Assembly: GCF_963678635.1 (NCBI RefSeq)
Contig: NC_087070.1
Coordinates: forward strand, 9,892,539 to 9,956,538
Length of the DNA: 64,000 bases
Direction of reading: 5' to 3'
From: Symsagittifera roscoffensis
Lineage: Eukaryota > Xenacoelomorpha > Acoela > Convolutidae
Below are positions 20,330 through 33,421 of the stretch, piece by piece; the first letter of the stretch is position 1, and each line of letters starts with the position of its first letter. The position numbers and the translations under genes are program-made. The notes under the pieces are model-generated. The model saw only the letters and a program-made list of their open reading frames with translations, made no database searches and was not told where the DNA came from.

Positions 20330-20620
20330 AAGTTGCCTATTTTAGCCTGTAGTAAGCCTGCTCACTTGCTTCATTTGCTCGAAATTGGACCAAAAATCTA
20401 AAATTTTTAACCGGTTTTGCTCGGTGGTAAGATTTTATTTTTCGAATTTTTTGATATCGTTCAAATTACGACTGAAAAGCCCTTAATGTGATACATCACG
20501 GGCCATTCCAATGATTTTTGGGGTACGTAATTAAAAGTGGAAAAAATCAAAAAAAAACGAATTGGAAGGCAAAACTCCTCCCCTTTTTCAGTTGTCAGAT
20601 CAATAACTTTAGGAAATTTT
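20330..20620 (+). repeat. Dispersed repeat family X, copy 2
   Basis: GTAGTAAGCCTGCTCACTTGC, TTTGCTCGAAATTGGAC, ACGACTGAAAAGCCCTTAATGTGATA, then TTTTTCAGTTGTCAGATCAA follow the same order as the copies at 11640 and 40340. Confidence 0.6.
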
Positions 20621-22510
20621 AGTCTCGTAATTTAAACTTACTGTTTACGCTTGAAATGAAAAATTGAGAAATCAACTCAATCATTTCGAGAAGATTAAGC
20701 TCAACGAAACTATCTTGAAAAAACCTATAAATCTTTAGACTTGAAATTTTTTTTAATAACTATTTTGAAAACCCCCTCACACCTTGCTGAAAAAAAATTA
20801 AGAAATAGACTTTATTTGTTAAAAGAACTTCTCAATTATGATATAGCAGAAAAGAATTGAGAATTCAGCGCCATCTGAATTTTTTGTGTAATTCTATCTA
20901 TAAACTGAAGAAGATATGGAAACTGAGACCTTTTTTAAAAGAATTGAACACGAATTAGGGTTAAAAAGAGCTTTTATAATAACGCTTTCAATATGATACC
21001 AGGCTTGTTTATCCACGAGCTTTCTTTGAGGTAGACAAATTTAGGCGACAAAAAAGCAGACTTATCCAAATTTCGCTCCCTTTTCTTCTTGTGGACGAAG
21101 TGGTCGCTTCAATTATCAAGCTTATATCACCATTTAGCAGAAAAAAAGTTGACAACCATTAAGCAGAAAATAAACTTCATTATATCAGTGCATTAGAAGC
21201 AAGTGTCTCCCAAATTTTTTGAAAGATCAGATTTTAAACAAGAAATCATGTTATTACAAAAACTTTGTTTAGGATTGCATTTTTTTCTTGCTCATAATTA
21301 AAAACTTTGATGCCTCGCGTTAACTCCTGCTGTTTGCCAGAAACTGAAATCAGAGCAGTGCCTGGTTTAATGTAAAAAATGCACAGTCATTAAAAAAAAG
21401 ATTTTGTAAAATGTGGCTACATTTAAGTAATCAATTTTTCAAACCGGTTTTTCGAACACAGAAATTTTATTTGGGACGTTTGCAAATTTTGAATTTGAGC
21501 AACAACGCAAAGTTTTTAAATTCACGAGAAAAGAGACTGCGATATGTTATATCACATGATCCCATCCCAAGTTTGATAATTTGACAATGCGTGGAAAAAA
21601 GATAAAATAAAATAACTGAAATCGAAATTCCTATTTCATTGTCAGATTAAGAGCAGGTTATTTTTGCTAACTACTGCAAGTTCAGCTGTAAGTGAATTTA
21701 ATCGATTGCTTTTCAGCTGTCAAATGTAATCAGCAATCTCTTTTGGTTTAGTTCCAGCCTGCTAAAATTTCAGATCAGCATCATACTTGAGGGCTTGAGG
21801 AGGCCACAACCTAGGATTATCCTAAGGGTCGGGTTTTTGAAAAATGAAAAAATTTAGCTTCAATTTTTATAAGAAACCTCTAACTATTAAAATAGCAAAA
21901 TGTTTGATGAAGGGTAATAAAAAAAACAACAAAACGATACTGATCAAAAAGCTCCGTTCAGAAAGCAACTGAGCAATAAATATGATTTTGCCAAAGTTTT
22001 TTTGGATTTAGACTGTCTTTCGCTGAATTTTAAAAAAAAATCCACAGCTAATTTTAATAGTTTTGACAAAAAATCTAAAAACTAATTTACAACGTTGGTC
22101 GGCAAATTGGTCGACCTTTTGAAAACTTTATCGGGTGGTCGACAAAAATTCAATTAGTAAAATAGTGCTAAATGCCTTTGCTTCATTTCTACAAACTTTT
22201 AAACCTGAAAATTTTGCCATTTTACTTAGAAAATGACAATTTAAAAAACAACTTGACTGTGAAATACATTTTCAAATAATTTTTTAAAACAAATTTGAAA
22301 GCTGCTTCTACAGACAAAAAGTGCAAAATCAGATGCAAAAATAATTCAGGTTTAAATCAAAATTGTTTATCACCCTTGCGATAAGCAAGGGTATTGCAAT
22401 CGATTACAAAACTTTTTTATCCGTAAATAACTTTCTTCACAGAATAGGCAAAATTAGAAATGGTAATTTTGGATTCGATTCATAAAAATTTTAAATTTAT
22501 TTGCGTTTTC

Positions 22511-22582
22511 GGCAGGTTTGGTCTGGAGATAACGAATACGTTTTGGATCGCCATTGGCGTGGGTTCGAATCTAACGGGACAT
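22511..22582 (+). pseudogene. tRNA-Leu-like relic or SINE head
   Basis: Contains GGCGTGGGTTCGAATC, the T-arm and B-box of a tRNA-Leu type molecule, preceded by a GCC-ATT-GGC variable-arm hairpin. The 5' half is degenerate and the acceptor stem does not pair, so it is not a functional tRNA gene. Confidence 0.45.
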
Positions 22583-24645
22583 GTTTTTTTTTCCAAAGGG
22601 TAACTATTCCATTCCAAAAAAAATGTCGGCTTATTATTTGTCTGCTGATGTTTTGTCAACTTATTCGCCACGTTAATTGCCACATAGTTGCTAAATGTTT
22701 TTGTACGCAAGTTACAATGTAGTTGCTGTTATTGTTTTGATTTTTTTCGGCTATTTGTAATTTTACTAGCCTTGACTTTGTGTCTTTGTTTTTTTTTTTG
22801 CTTATAAACTTTATTCTACCCAAATGATATTGGCTTACTTTTTATCTGCTTAGTGACTTATTTTTTGAGTAGTTTTTTTCCCTTTTCATTTGCTTGATAG
22901 GTTTCGGTCTATCTTTTATCGGTTAATGATCTCATATTGCGTCTTTTGAGAAAAAAATTTGCATGAGCGTGTTTGAGTTTTTTGAGGGTGAGGGTGACTT
23001 TTTCTTAGTCATATTAATTTTTTAAATATTTTCTCTCGGCTTTTTTTCGGCTTAAAAGGCTTCCGCCTATAATATATTGGCCTAGTGACCTCATATTGTT
23101 TCCTTAGAGAAGCAATTAAAGTTTTGTGTGTGTGTGTTATGAAGGTAAGTGTGTAACTTTTTATTTCTTAAGTCTTGATGATTGTTTTTCGGCTTAAAGT
23201 TTTCTGCTTATGTGTTTTTGACTTCGTTACCGCTTGGTAAATTTCTTTTCAATTCTAAGTTGACATAATGTTTCATTGGCTTGTAATATTTCAAAACTAA
23301 GTAAATAAATAAAACTATATTTTTCTTTTTGTTACGTCTAGTTTTTTCGGCAGCTCAGGATTTTTTGAAATTTTTTTATATTTGTTTTCGAATTTTTTCT
23401 TGCTTATAACTCAAATAATGCAAAGCTCGGCCTAGTTTTTTCAGATCTGCTTATTTTATGGGTAAAAAAAATCAAACGATGTTGCTGACGAGCTGTGTTG
23501 TTCAGATGATCAAAAGGCTATCAGGTCTGTCCAAACATAGTCCGTTATTTCCTAATATTCCAAACTGAGTTGTTTTGTTGACTGAAAATCTTATTGGGCG
23601 ACTCAAGGCCGTTGTTTTATATCTAAAAAATTTAAGCGCTACCACTATTGCAACAGAAATCGATCAGACAGTTCTAGAACTGAAGCTAGGGTTAAAACGA
23701 GAACCCGTCCTCACTTGCTATCATTGCCAGGGATCGAATACACAATCTGAGGGTCTTTAATTAAACGTGCTTCCATTATGCTAAGTGCCACTGAGAGTTT
23801 CATGCGCAACAAAAACCATATCTGATGCCAGTGCTATCTTTCAACTTTTTTGTAGCTGGTTTTTTTTTAGATTTTGCAGCAAGTTCTAAGAATATTTTTT
23901 GACATCGTCTTTTCAAACTCCTCAAAAATTTGCAGGCGTTTACAATTCAAAAACATCCCGTCTACTATTTTCTTTGGTAGATTTAGAGTCTAACGTTGTA
24001 CATGTAATTAATGTTTGTCTGTAGTGTTTCAGGTTTAACGTGGAATGTAGGGCAGGTTGAATATGAGAGTGTTACGTTACCAATTCAAGTGGATCATAAT
24101 CGCTTTTTGGTTTTAACACACTTTTAGAAAACCAATGGCAACATTTTTTGGCACATTGAAAATAACTTTTGTTTCAGCAGGTTATAGAAAAAAGGCAGTT
24201 TTTAGTTTTACTCTCGTTTTTACTTTTGATAGGCTCATAATTGTTTTTTATATTTTTGTGTGCTACGGTAAGTTTTCATATGTTTTGATGCAAAATAACG
24301 GCGAAACGTCAAAATACAATTTGTTGATTTATCTTGTATGGTTCAGAATCAAAACTGACTCTAAGTTGATGGATGGCGGCCAAAATTTGTTCTACTTTTT
24401 CAAATATTGCAAATGTTGCTAAAGTCGGTTTGCTAAAGTTGTCGCATTTTGAGTTCCCCCTTCAAAATGCAAACTTAACTACGCATTTCGAAAAATCTAG
24501 TTAATTGTTTAACGTGGCAATTTGCAAGAATTGCTTGGATCTTGCGCAAGCGGGATTCTAAAACTGCACTGGTAGCTTCATACCACTTTGCTCTAGGTAT
24601 ACTAGATATATGAAGGAGTTTGAACGTCAATTTAGGCTATTCATT

Positions 24646-24837
24646 TAAATGTTAATGAAATAAATTGATCGTCAGTGTTATCTAGTAACTATCCTCAAAC
24701 AAGATCAGTACAAGGTAGACATTTGAATAGTTGTGTAGACTGATCTGCTCATCGATTCAAATTTCTAGATTGATCTGATCATATTTAAGGATAGTTACTA
24801 GATAACACTGATGATCCATTTATTTCATTAGCATTTA
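24646..24837. mobile_element. Foldback (hairpin) element, 54-bp arms
   Basis: Arm 24646-24699 and the complement of 24784-24837 match at about 50 of 54 positions, with an 84-bp spacer. The arms contain CAGTGTTATCTAGTAACTATCC. It has no coding capacity. It looks like a MITE or foldback transposon. Confidence 0.75.
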
Positions 24838-26859
24838 AGAGAGCAGCATAATGTTTAATTCGCATTAAAAAGTAACAAGTTATCACGAACAATTCGATAC
24901 ACCGTGTAAATTTGAGGCTTCTTTGTTCTCCAAGAATGTTTTTCCAAGAAAATTTGCTATTGGAGAACAAAATCTATCAAAATTATACACATGTCGGAGT
25001 ATGCGTGTCAAATCGCTCGTTATGCCCTGCTACTTTTTAATGTAATCGATCCCTCCACTTGGTCCCTACTTTCTATGATATAGTTTGGTTGAAAAGTAAA
25101 AATGACACAAAGCAAAAAAACGTAGCGTCGTCTCTCGTCTACCAAGGTAGTTGTGCGTCTTCCGTTGATGGCTTATTGAAAACACAAAAATCCATATTGC
25201 TGTTCAAAATCTAACTCCATTTGGTTTATCAAAATCCAATAACTTTAGAGTGTCCTCAGACTTTTATATTATCATGATTGCTAAACTTCAGTTTTAGAAC
25301 TTTTTTTTTAGTCAGATCGAATTTTATAGGATAGTGATTTGTTTAGCTATCAAAGGCAGCGACAGTGTTTTTTAATTCTATAAGGAACTAAACAATGGAA
25401 ACAAGACTTATCGTGTCAGCTCATCTTTAAATGTTCTGACTGTCTTTTAAGGTCTATGGAAAAAATTTTGTTAAAAAACGATAATTTAAAATGAAAAAAA
25501 AATGCCCCGTGGGTTATTCTAAATTCAGAACGATGATATACTTCTTGTCTCAGCTAAATTCAGATGATTTAGTTTTCCGCAAACGTAACAATCCAACAAA
25601 ATATATCACATGTTGAGTCTCACAAGATTGTCATTTTTCCAAGTCTCATAACATTAGAAGAAAGGTTGCAGCTGATATCTTTTTTAAAATTAGAGCTCAA
25701 GATTTCAACTTTTCAGTAAAATTATGAAATATCAGCAAAATGGCTAGCCAAAATTTGACATTTGTCTGAAGAAAAAACAGCACTACAAATTTAAATGTTT
25801 TTGTGAGTGGAACGACAAAATGATTTTCTCCCATTGAGCACATCAGGCTACAAACAAATAACATGCAACCAATCACTCTTTTCTTTTCTTAACGAATTAT
25901 CATTTGCCTACCAATTAAAACCAGCAAGTATCGACACCTTAAACGGTTTGTTTTTTTTTTCAAATTGGGTTAAAATTAAACAAAACATGATAAAGACAAA
26001 AATTGCTTTTATTTTTTGCAGAATGGTTCAACTTAATTTGCAGAGTTCGTGAAAAAAAGTATTACCTTTTTTAAGGAATCAAAAAGTACTGTAAAAATAA
26101 TGGGTCTATAGATGATACAATCGCCTTTAAATCAAATTTTGTTGTTTTACGTAGTTAATTTGATATCTATTGACTATCAAATAGAAGCATATTCATTTAA
26201 ACAAACTTTGAGAATTCCTCTAGTTTGCCGGGCTACATACGAGACTCAGTTTGATGTATTTTTTTTTAATTGATCCAGTCTTTTTGGCGTTATTTTTTAG
26301 ACGAACGAAAAAGGATCCAGAAGTGAGCTTTTTACGGTAAAATTTTGCGCCCAATATTTGCAAAAGAAAGTGCACCAAATTAATTCTGCTAAAATTTTGT
26401 CTTCATCACGTTTTGTTAACTCGAGGTTCAATCTCGATTTTTTTTCGTTTTTTAACGGATAAACAAAATCTGCTCTGTAGAAAAGTTTGAAGATGCGACG
26501 AAAGAATATTAAGTCAAATTTTAGAAAATTATTGTTTAAACAAAATGCCAGCAAAACCTGATCTTTTTCCTATTCCTAAAATTGATATCATCTTACTGAT
26601 ATCTGCTCTCTGCTCTCTTCATATTTCGCCACTTAGTGCTGAGAAAAATCTCAGTTTAGTACAGTGCTGCTATGGCTGAGCGCAAAAATAAAAAAAAATC
26701 GGGTCGAGCGGATTCTGGAAATTTCTATTTTTGCCGGCCTTTTTTGAAGTCCACGAAAATGTTTTTCTTTCTGGCTATCAGCAACCACTAAAAAGATCCT
26801 ATTTTGATCAAATTTTTTGCACCGCAGGCAAAATTCAGAAACAAAACAAGCCAAAAACG

Positions 26860-27040
26860 AAGTTATTAAGCACTTTTTGTTTTTTCGTTTTGTTTTTTCG
26901 GTTGTTTTCGGCGCGGGCTGCCCCCTCAAAAAGCGCACTCAGAAAACTTTTTGGGTCGTTCAGCCAAAAATATATATTTGTTTAATAGTACCTTTGGGTG
27001 GTCTAGGAGGAGGGGGCTGCTACTGCTTTCCCTAGAAAAA
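26860..27040 (-). mobile_element. hAT MITE fragment
   Basis: On the - strand it carries the GGCTGAACGACCC, GTGCGC and GGGGGCAGCCCGCGCC-like core in the order seen at 5490-5839 and 58579-58866. Termini are not identifiable. Confidence 0.45.
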
Positions 27041-27881
27041 AAGATAACTCCGAGCGTTTTTTCCCGACACTCAGATAAATTTTCAAAAAATTATGTCATG
27101 AAATAAGCAGAATAGGTCCCAGAGCAGAAAAACAGAAAACTATTAACTTTTTTAAGCTAATCAGTAAAAAGAAATATTAGGATTTTCAATATTACCCAAG
27201 ATTATGCATGAATTGAGTAATTTGAGCATTAATATTTTTTTAGAAACTCAAATAAAAAATTTGAGGAAAACTTACTCAATCGATGTATCATTTATTCTTT
27301 TGCTTGGTAGGATTGACGTTCCAAAAATTGTTTTTATCCTTTAGCACGTATAAACTAATATATGACTGTTTTTCTGCACTTAGACCATTATGCTCTTAGA
27401 CCCTTTATGCTCTTAGACCATTCTGCTCATTGACTGGCCACCTTATGTCATATCTTTACGGAATCCGAGTCATCTTTCCGAGCGAGAAACTTCAAATCGT
27501 CCAATAATATGGCACAAACTCGTTTCCTTTTGATCGATAGAAAATAGTTTCAGTTATTTCAATTCTCATAATTACACAAGCGACGTCAGATATAATATGA
27601 GTACAAACAGGTTTATAGCAAACAAGAACAACGTTGATTTTTTTTACTTGTTAGCACAGATAACTATTAATCTAAAACAGAAAAAATAATAAAATCAAAA
27701 TAGGTTGTTCGTCGGTTCAATATATTGGGAAAACTTTAGAAAATTAGCACATTTCAAATGTTTGATTTGAATGGGCCACTTAATTCAGTTGTTCTGATTT
27801 TATGGCACAGTAAATATAGTATAAACAAATTTAAATCTGAGAAAAAATGATTAGTTTTAAATGAATTTAGTTTATATTTCA

Positions 27882-29339
27882 TCATCTTTCGCTTTTTCTC
27901 GGTTCGTCACTGCTGGTCTCAATGTACACATAGGCCCAGTAGCTGATATTGAATACGATGAAAACAACTGGAAAAATCATTCGGGCAAATTTGTCGATTG
28001 AAATGAAGCTTGTCTCTTGTAAACTATGATGAATTAAAAGATCGCCTCCCCTCAGAAGCGGAATATTGTTAAGTTCGCCTGACAGTGGCGGTAAAATGTT
28101 ATTAGAACGGTCACTCAGAGTTGTATGGTTCGCGTTATGGTCGTTTTTATGGTCACTTTTATGCTTGTTGTGGAACGTATTGTTGTTGTGGTTCTCGTAC
28201 ATTTGAGGCGTTTTCATCACTGGTTTCGGAGGCTTGCTTTTAGCACGAGCGTTTTTGTCGTTGAAAAAATCCGAAACCGCAAACTCCAGCATTGCGGTGA
28301 TAACGAAACTGAAACTAACCCAGATATAGACGTCCAGTAAACTGGTTTCAAGTGTGATGTGTTTTTCCATATTTTGTTGACTCTGGGTAGCTAAAGTTAA
28401 CATAGTTAGTACGGTCGTTACACCGACGCTAGCTCGGGCCGGCGTCGCGTTTCTGTTAATCCAGAACGAAACCCAGGATAAAACTACAAGTAGCGCAGCA
28501 GGGATGTATATTTGATAAATATACACCGAATACAATCTTTTAAGTTGAATTTGTCCTTCGAGAATTGTGAAATTTGAAGAGTCGTAGGGGGCGGGGTATT
28601 TGCTTGTCGACATGCTGATCATTTTGAAACCCATTTCGGACAAGGGTTCGTATTCAAAGGGGAAATCAATGCCCCCCTCCGCTGTTTGTACCCAAAACAG
28701 GTCCATTTCATCTTCCGTATAGCCGTAGCTTGAAATTAGAATTTTACAAGTTGTGACGTCAAAAGGGAAGTACCACACTTGAGGCGTGCAGGGCGTAACG
28801 AGTCGAATCTTCCGATCTAAATAAACTTCACCGCTCGAAGTGACCGACAGACTCTGAGACGAAGGACTGTAATAAATGGATCGTGCCAGAATGAAATAGG
28901 TGTCCGGAATCCAACAAAAGTTAACGGTACCTTTTCCCGACATTTTTATCGTTTTGTTTTCTTTTCCAGCTTCCCTCCAATCATTCCATTGTTCGATCAT
29001 GTATAAGTCCATTGTCGCGTCGCCAGCGATGTCTCGTATACTTTCAACGTGTAGTTCGATCCAGATTTTGATTGGATACGAAATTTGTTCTGAGTCGGAA
29101 GTCGGATCTTTCGTTTCGGTGTCGTTTTGTGAACCAATTTTTTCGATTACTGGTCTCGGCGGCGGCAGGGTGTTTTTCTTGCGGAGAAAGGATTTCGTGC
29201 TGAAGAGAATATCAGCGCCGAGACTCGAGTCTTCGTTTTCGAACGAATCTCCCATGTCGAACGAAGCACGAATTGTAATTGGGAAAAACAAAACCCAATA
29301 AAACGATAAAATTTCAATTAAACTCCACAGATATCGCAT
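27882..29339 (-). CDS. Cys-loop ligand-gated anion channel subunit (GABA/glycine receptor-like), intronless
   Basis: Pentameric neurotransmitter-gated channel subunit of the plasma membrane, 485 residues. The start is the first ATG after an upstream in-frame stop and opens a signal peptide (MRYLWSLIEILSFYW...). The extracellular domain has EQWNDWR, W143-I-P-D146, the 15-residue Cys-loop C184-C198 with FPFD, and YGYTEDEMDLFW. TM1 is ~271-293, TM2 ~301-320, TM3 ~334-356 and TM4 ~453-472. Pro-Ala-Arg (300-302) before TM2 and VGVTTVLTM are features of anion-selective members. N-glycosylation sequons are at N72, N128 and N256. There is no vicinal Cys pair, so it is not a nicotinic alpha subunit. 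The TM3-TM4 loop is rich in His and Asn. The ligand cannot be told from sequence. The absence of introns contrasts with the myosin and could indicate a retrocopy or a simplified gene. Confidence 0.93.
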   Translation of the reverse strand: MRYLWSLIEILSFYWVLFFPITIRASFDMGDSFENEDSSLGADILFSTKSFLRKKNTLPPPRPVIEKIGSQNDTETKDPTSDSEQISYPIKIWIELHVESIRDIAGDATMDLYMIEQWNDWREAGKENKTIKMSGKGTVNFCWIPDTYFILARSIYYSPSSQSLSVTSSGEVYLDRKIRLVTPCTPQVWYFPFDVTTCKILISSYGYTEDEMDLFWVQTAEGGIDFPFEYEPLSEMGFKMISMSTSKYPAPYDSSNFTILEGQIQLKRLYSVYIYQIYIPAALLVVLSWVSFWINRNATPARASVGVTTVLTMLTLATQSQQNMEKHITLETSLLDVYIWVSFSFVITAMLEFAVSDFFNDKNARAKSKPPKPVMKTPQMYENHNNNTFHNKHKSDHKNDHNANHTTLSDRSNNILPPLSGELNNIPLLRGGDLLIHHSLQETSFISIDKFARMIFPVVFIVFNISYWAYVYIETSSDEPRKSER

Positions 29340-32269
29340 TGTAATTTTCAAAGCAAATTATAAAAAAAATACAGATATTGAAAAGTTTTTCAGTGAAGGA
29401 CAATTTATGTTGATCGAAAAGGAAAAGAATCGGTCATGTGAAAAAATAGTGGAAGGAATAACAATTCGAAGAACATGTTCCGATAAACTCTGACATTGGT
29501 GTACAATTTAATATTCAGGTATAAAAAATTCTGACAGGGGAAAGACTTAAAATGTTGTAAATTGTAACTATCTCTCTGTAGAAATCAGTACAAGGTTGGG
29601 TCTCAATCTTATTTAGGACTTCTGAGACTGTTTTCTTATTGAGGGTTAGCATTAAGTCAAATATGGAAACAGCGGAGAAAGGGTGAATCCAGGGAGTTCA
29701 AAAGATTCTGAATGAATTTAATTTATTTATGAACTATAACACGGCTTGTTTTTTTCCACGGAGAATTGTTGACCGAAAAAATACAATCACATGAATTTTT
29801 AATAGAAGTGAGCGAAAGTAATCAAGATAGAAGGGGTACTTTTTAAATTTTTCTCCTCCAGTTGTTAAAACCAACATGCGTGGGTTTTAATGCAATTTGT
29901 TCCAAATTTTGGTTGTCTTCAATGTGGTACAATTTTTATCTCTGTTGTTTATATATGCTGAAAATAAATAATGCAAGGCAGCACAAACACCCTTTTTTAT
30001 AAAGAAGAAATATAAATCATCGAGGGGACTTAGGTGAAAAAAGTATAACGAAAATTCAACCAATAAGGAAGGACCTTTTCGGAAACAAATTTGGGCAAAA
30101 TTGAGATGAAAAGTGGACCAATTTTGCGCCCGAGCGGAAATAAAATAAAAGCAAAACGCTCAAAAGCAAAACGCGATAAACTAGGCCGTAAAAAATAACT
30201 TAAAATGTGTGTAAATATTAGAATAAAAACGAATTAAGCGCGTATAGCCTTTTTCTTTTTATGGATGACGCTCGTTCTCCTAACAACTTCTGGTAATTTC
30301 ACTTGACTTCGAACTTAACGGTAAGTAAAGTTACCGGAACTGTTTTGAGGATGGTTTTAATGTGCATAAAGGCTAATTTGGTAAATATAAGGAGTTAAAG
30401 GAGTCACATGCATAATGGAGTACAACTTTTTTGGCCAACTGTTTTCAAGGATGCCAAAAGTTTTACCATTATGGTAAGTGCAAATAGACCGACAATGGCA
30501 TACAAGACTTTGAAGTAAAACACGACATTTGCCAGATATAAAAGACGAGTTTATGGTGGTTATCAGCCGGTTCTACATAAAATAGCAGAATTATTTGCCC
30601 GCTAGGGTTAAAATCGCAGTCTTTATTTATAACCAACTAGTTAGAGTAAATTATAATATTTACAACCAGGGAATTTTAAACTAGTCAAGGAACATGGCCG
30701 CTATTTTATAAAGCCTTGCGTTGAACATTTTAACGAGTAGTTTGCTTGAAATGGTGGGATTATTCGGTAGGTGAAAATTAGGCCCGTTGGCTACTTCGAT
30801 GTTTACTTAGATTTGATAAAAACGGTTGACATAAACCCAATTTAAATCCAAGTCATTTTAGGAAGACTTAAGCCAACTGAAACCGTAATGAAATTTCCGC
30901 TTTAATTTCTTTGGCACCGTGTTAATGTTGTTTAATAAGAAAACTTGTGTACTCGTTTGAAATCTTCACTAAATAAACAATCTTTGAACTGCAGTCTTTT
31001 CCGTTTCCGATTCTCTGGCGACTGTTCCTTCAAACATACGGGAAATGAAATGTTTATCCGTCCAGCTATCCAAATTATCTTTTGTCCTGAAAAATAACCA
31101 CTGTGCCACAACAAAAAAAAATTAAAATCCTTCCAACATGAATCGATTTTTTTAACGGTTGCTTTAGAGTTCATATCTTTCATGCAACACCAAGTATAAA
31201 AACAACCAAGTTATTTTTGGAATAATAAAGACCAAGACAAGTTGTATTAAAAAAAGTTTTTTTTTTTCAATACCACGGACCTTGCGCCTATTTTCATCAA
31301 ATGTAGAAACTTGAGATAAAGTTATAATAATCTTGTGAATATTTTTAGCTCTTTAGTTGTGCTCTATATTTCAACGGCACATCATGGCAATCAAAACTTT
31401 CCTTTAAATTGCACCTTTTTCCACTAATATATGCAAATCTAAGAGAAGTCTGCAAATATTTAAAAAATGCCAATCAAGTCCCTCATACCTTCAAATGATA
31501 TCCGCTAGCTGCCTCACAGAATAAACAAAATCACAGGTGCGCAACGATTTTGCAAATTGAATGTTTTTTTACACCTATATTTTTTCCTTCTTATTCACTT
31601 CTGAATAATTATAACCCTAAGCTTGGAAACCGCCTTATTAACCCTAAGCGTGCCGCAATTTTTTGCACGCTCATAATTCTGGATGCGGCATATAACTCTG
31701 GCGTGTAAAGCGCTGCTGTCGCAAAAAAATACGATAATCAATCAATGAAGAAGAAAAATTGCTTCTAGTAGTATTTTTTTTTAAATTTGAAAAAAAGTCT
31801 GCAGTAGAAGTATATGAGAGTTATTTCTAAATAGTGACAGAGAGTTATAACTAAATATTGATTGATGACAGCAGCATTGGAGAGGGCAAACTGAAGTCCA
31901 AAAAAAATAATCCATGATAGCATCAGATCTTAGTAACACTAAATCTTTTTAAGTATTTCCACCCCTAGGGTACCTACGAATTGCGACTCCTATAAAGAAA
32001 TAATTCAATGGTTAGGCGTAGTAAATTTGGTACCTAGTAACAAATCCCCCCTTTAGCAAAAAGGGGGAAAAGTTAAACAGATCCGTTACATTTAACACGT
32101 TTACTGAAAAAAAAGCTCAAAATAAAAATGCAAAAATAGTGACCGCGCCAACCCCGACCGATATGTGATGGCTCGGGCCGAACACTGAACGCGGTATAGT
32201 GAATTGACTGACTCAACTTGGGATCAACCATATAATCTCCCCCCCCCCCCCATCCGTAGCTTTGATGTT

Positions 32270-32400
32270 CAGACCATTTGAAAAATATACAAGAACTTTG
32301 TATTCGGGAGTGTTTTAGTGTTTTTCTTTTTTTCTTTCTTTTTGTTTTCCACGCAAAATCAGGTAAAACAAATAATCATCGGAATGGATTGAGGGATAAA
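32270..32400 (-). repeat. Dispersed repeat family X, inverted copy
   Basis: TTTGTATTCGGGAGTGTTTT, CCACGCAAAATCAG and AATAATCATCGGA are complements of words in the copies at 11640 and 40340. Confidence 0.55.
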
Positions 32401-33268
32401 CCAAATTGAAGTTCTTTCAATTGTCGTTAGAAGCGACACTGAAAGATTTTCTGAAAATTTTCTCAGTATTGAGAAAAATTGGTTTAAATTTTTCGATTTT
32501 TATTTCAATTACTCTAATTTGAAAAAATTCTTCTGATTGGAAAAAAAATGTTGTAATTTTTCGAAGACTATTGATCGTAACATCTGTGCTACTTGCAGAG
32601 TAACTGGCTATCCTTGTTTTAATTAATTAGTTTTTTACTACGAGAATTTATTGCACTAGCAACAATCGCTAGTTGCATATGCCGCTTTTGCAACTATCCA
32701 AATCTGCGTTTGAAATCAAGGAGGCATTGCAATTGCTCACATGCATTTCGCTATACCGCTAAACTTATAAAAAAAATTGCCTCAATTTTCATAATATCGG
32801 GCAGCAGATTGATTGTAAGAAACATTAGTTGTTCGCAAAGTTTTCAACTGATTTTTTTTCTGAAATTAATTGAAGGAGATGGTTAAAATTAATGAACAAA
32901 CTCAAAACAACCGAAACAGTTGATGTATGTTTCACAATTAGCACACAATTTTCTTACCATAAAAATAACAAAAATAATGTTCATCATTTTTTAGGTTAGA
33001 ACAAGTTTTTTTTTACTTTTTTATAACAAATTTTGGAGCAAAGCAAGGAAAACGTTTATATGTCAGTCGCATTATTTTAAAACGAAATTAAATCAAAAGA
33101 AACAAAATCACGTTTCAAGCATCAGAAGTTAATACAACTTGAACATCAATGAATTATCTGAAAGTAGAAATAATTTGTAGTATCTGAACTAATTTGTAAG
33201 TAGATTGTTTTAAGAAAAGGCACCCTAAATAGATATTTTTTTGAAACTTTTGACCAAAAATGGATATA

Positions 33269-33421
33269 TTTCGATTTTGCATGACTTTTCTTTCGACTGT
33301 GCGTGACATTTCTTTCGACTGTACTCGACTTATGTTTCGACTGTGCTCGACCTATCTCTCGATTTTCTCGAACTAAGTTTCGACTGTGCTCGACTTATGT
33401 TTTGACTCTCTCGACCAAAAG
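33269..33421 (+). repeat. 22-bp minisatellite, seven units
   Basis: Units start at 33269, 33291, 33313, 33335, 33357 (21 bp), 33378 and 33400. The core is TTTCGACTGTGCTCGAC. Weaker related words continue to about 33470. Confidence 0.85.

Larger units (their letters stand above)
20122..27881. other. Intergenic, AT-rich, repeat-bearing
   Basis: No gene can be supported. It contains a family X copy (20330-20620; a more diverged relative near 21440-21665), a tRNA-Leu-like relic (22511-22582), a foldback element (24646-24837) and a hAT MITE fragment (26860-27040). Short ORFs here lack splice or composition support. Confidence 0.7.

Noticed and set aside
23575..23760. 61-codon ORF reading TIATEIDQTVLELKLGLKREP
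   Set aside because: Begins with TTG, has no upstream exon with consistent phase and no recognisable family.
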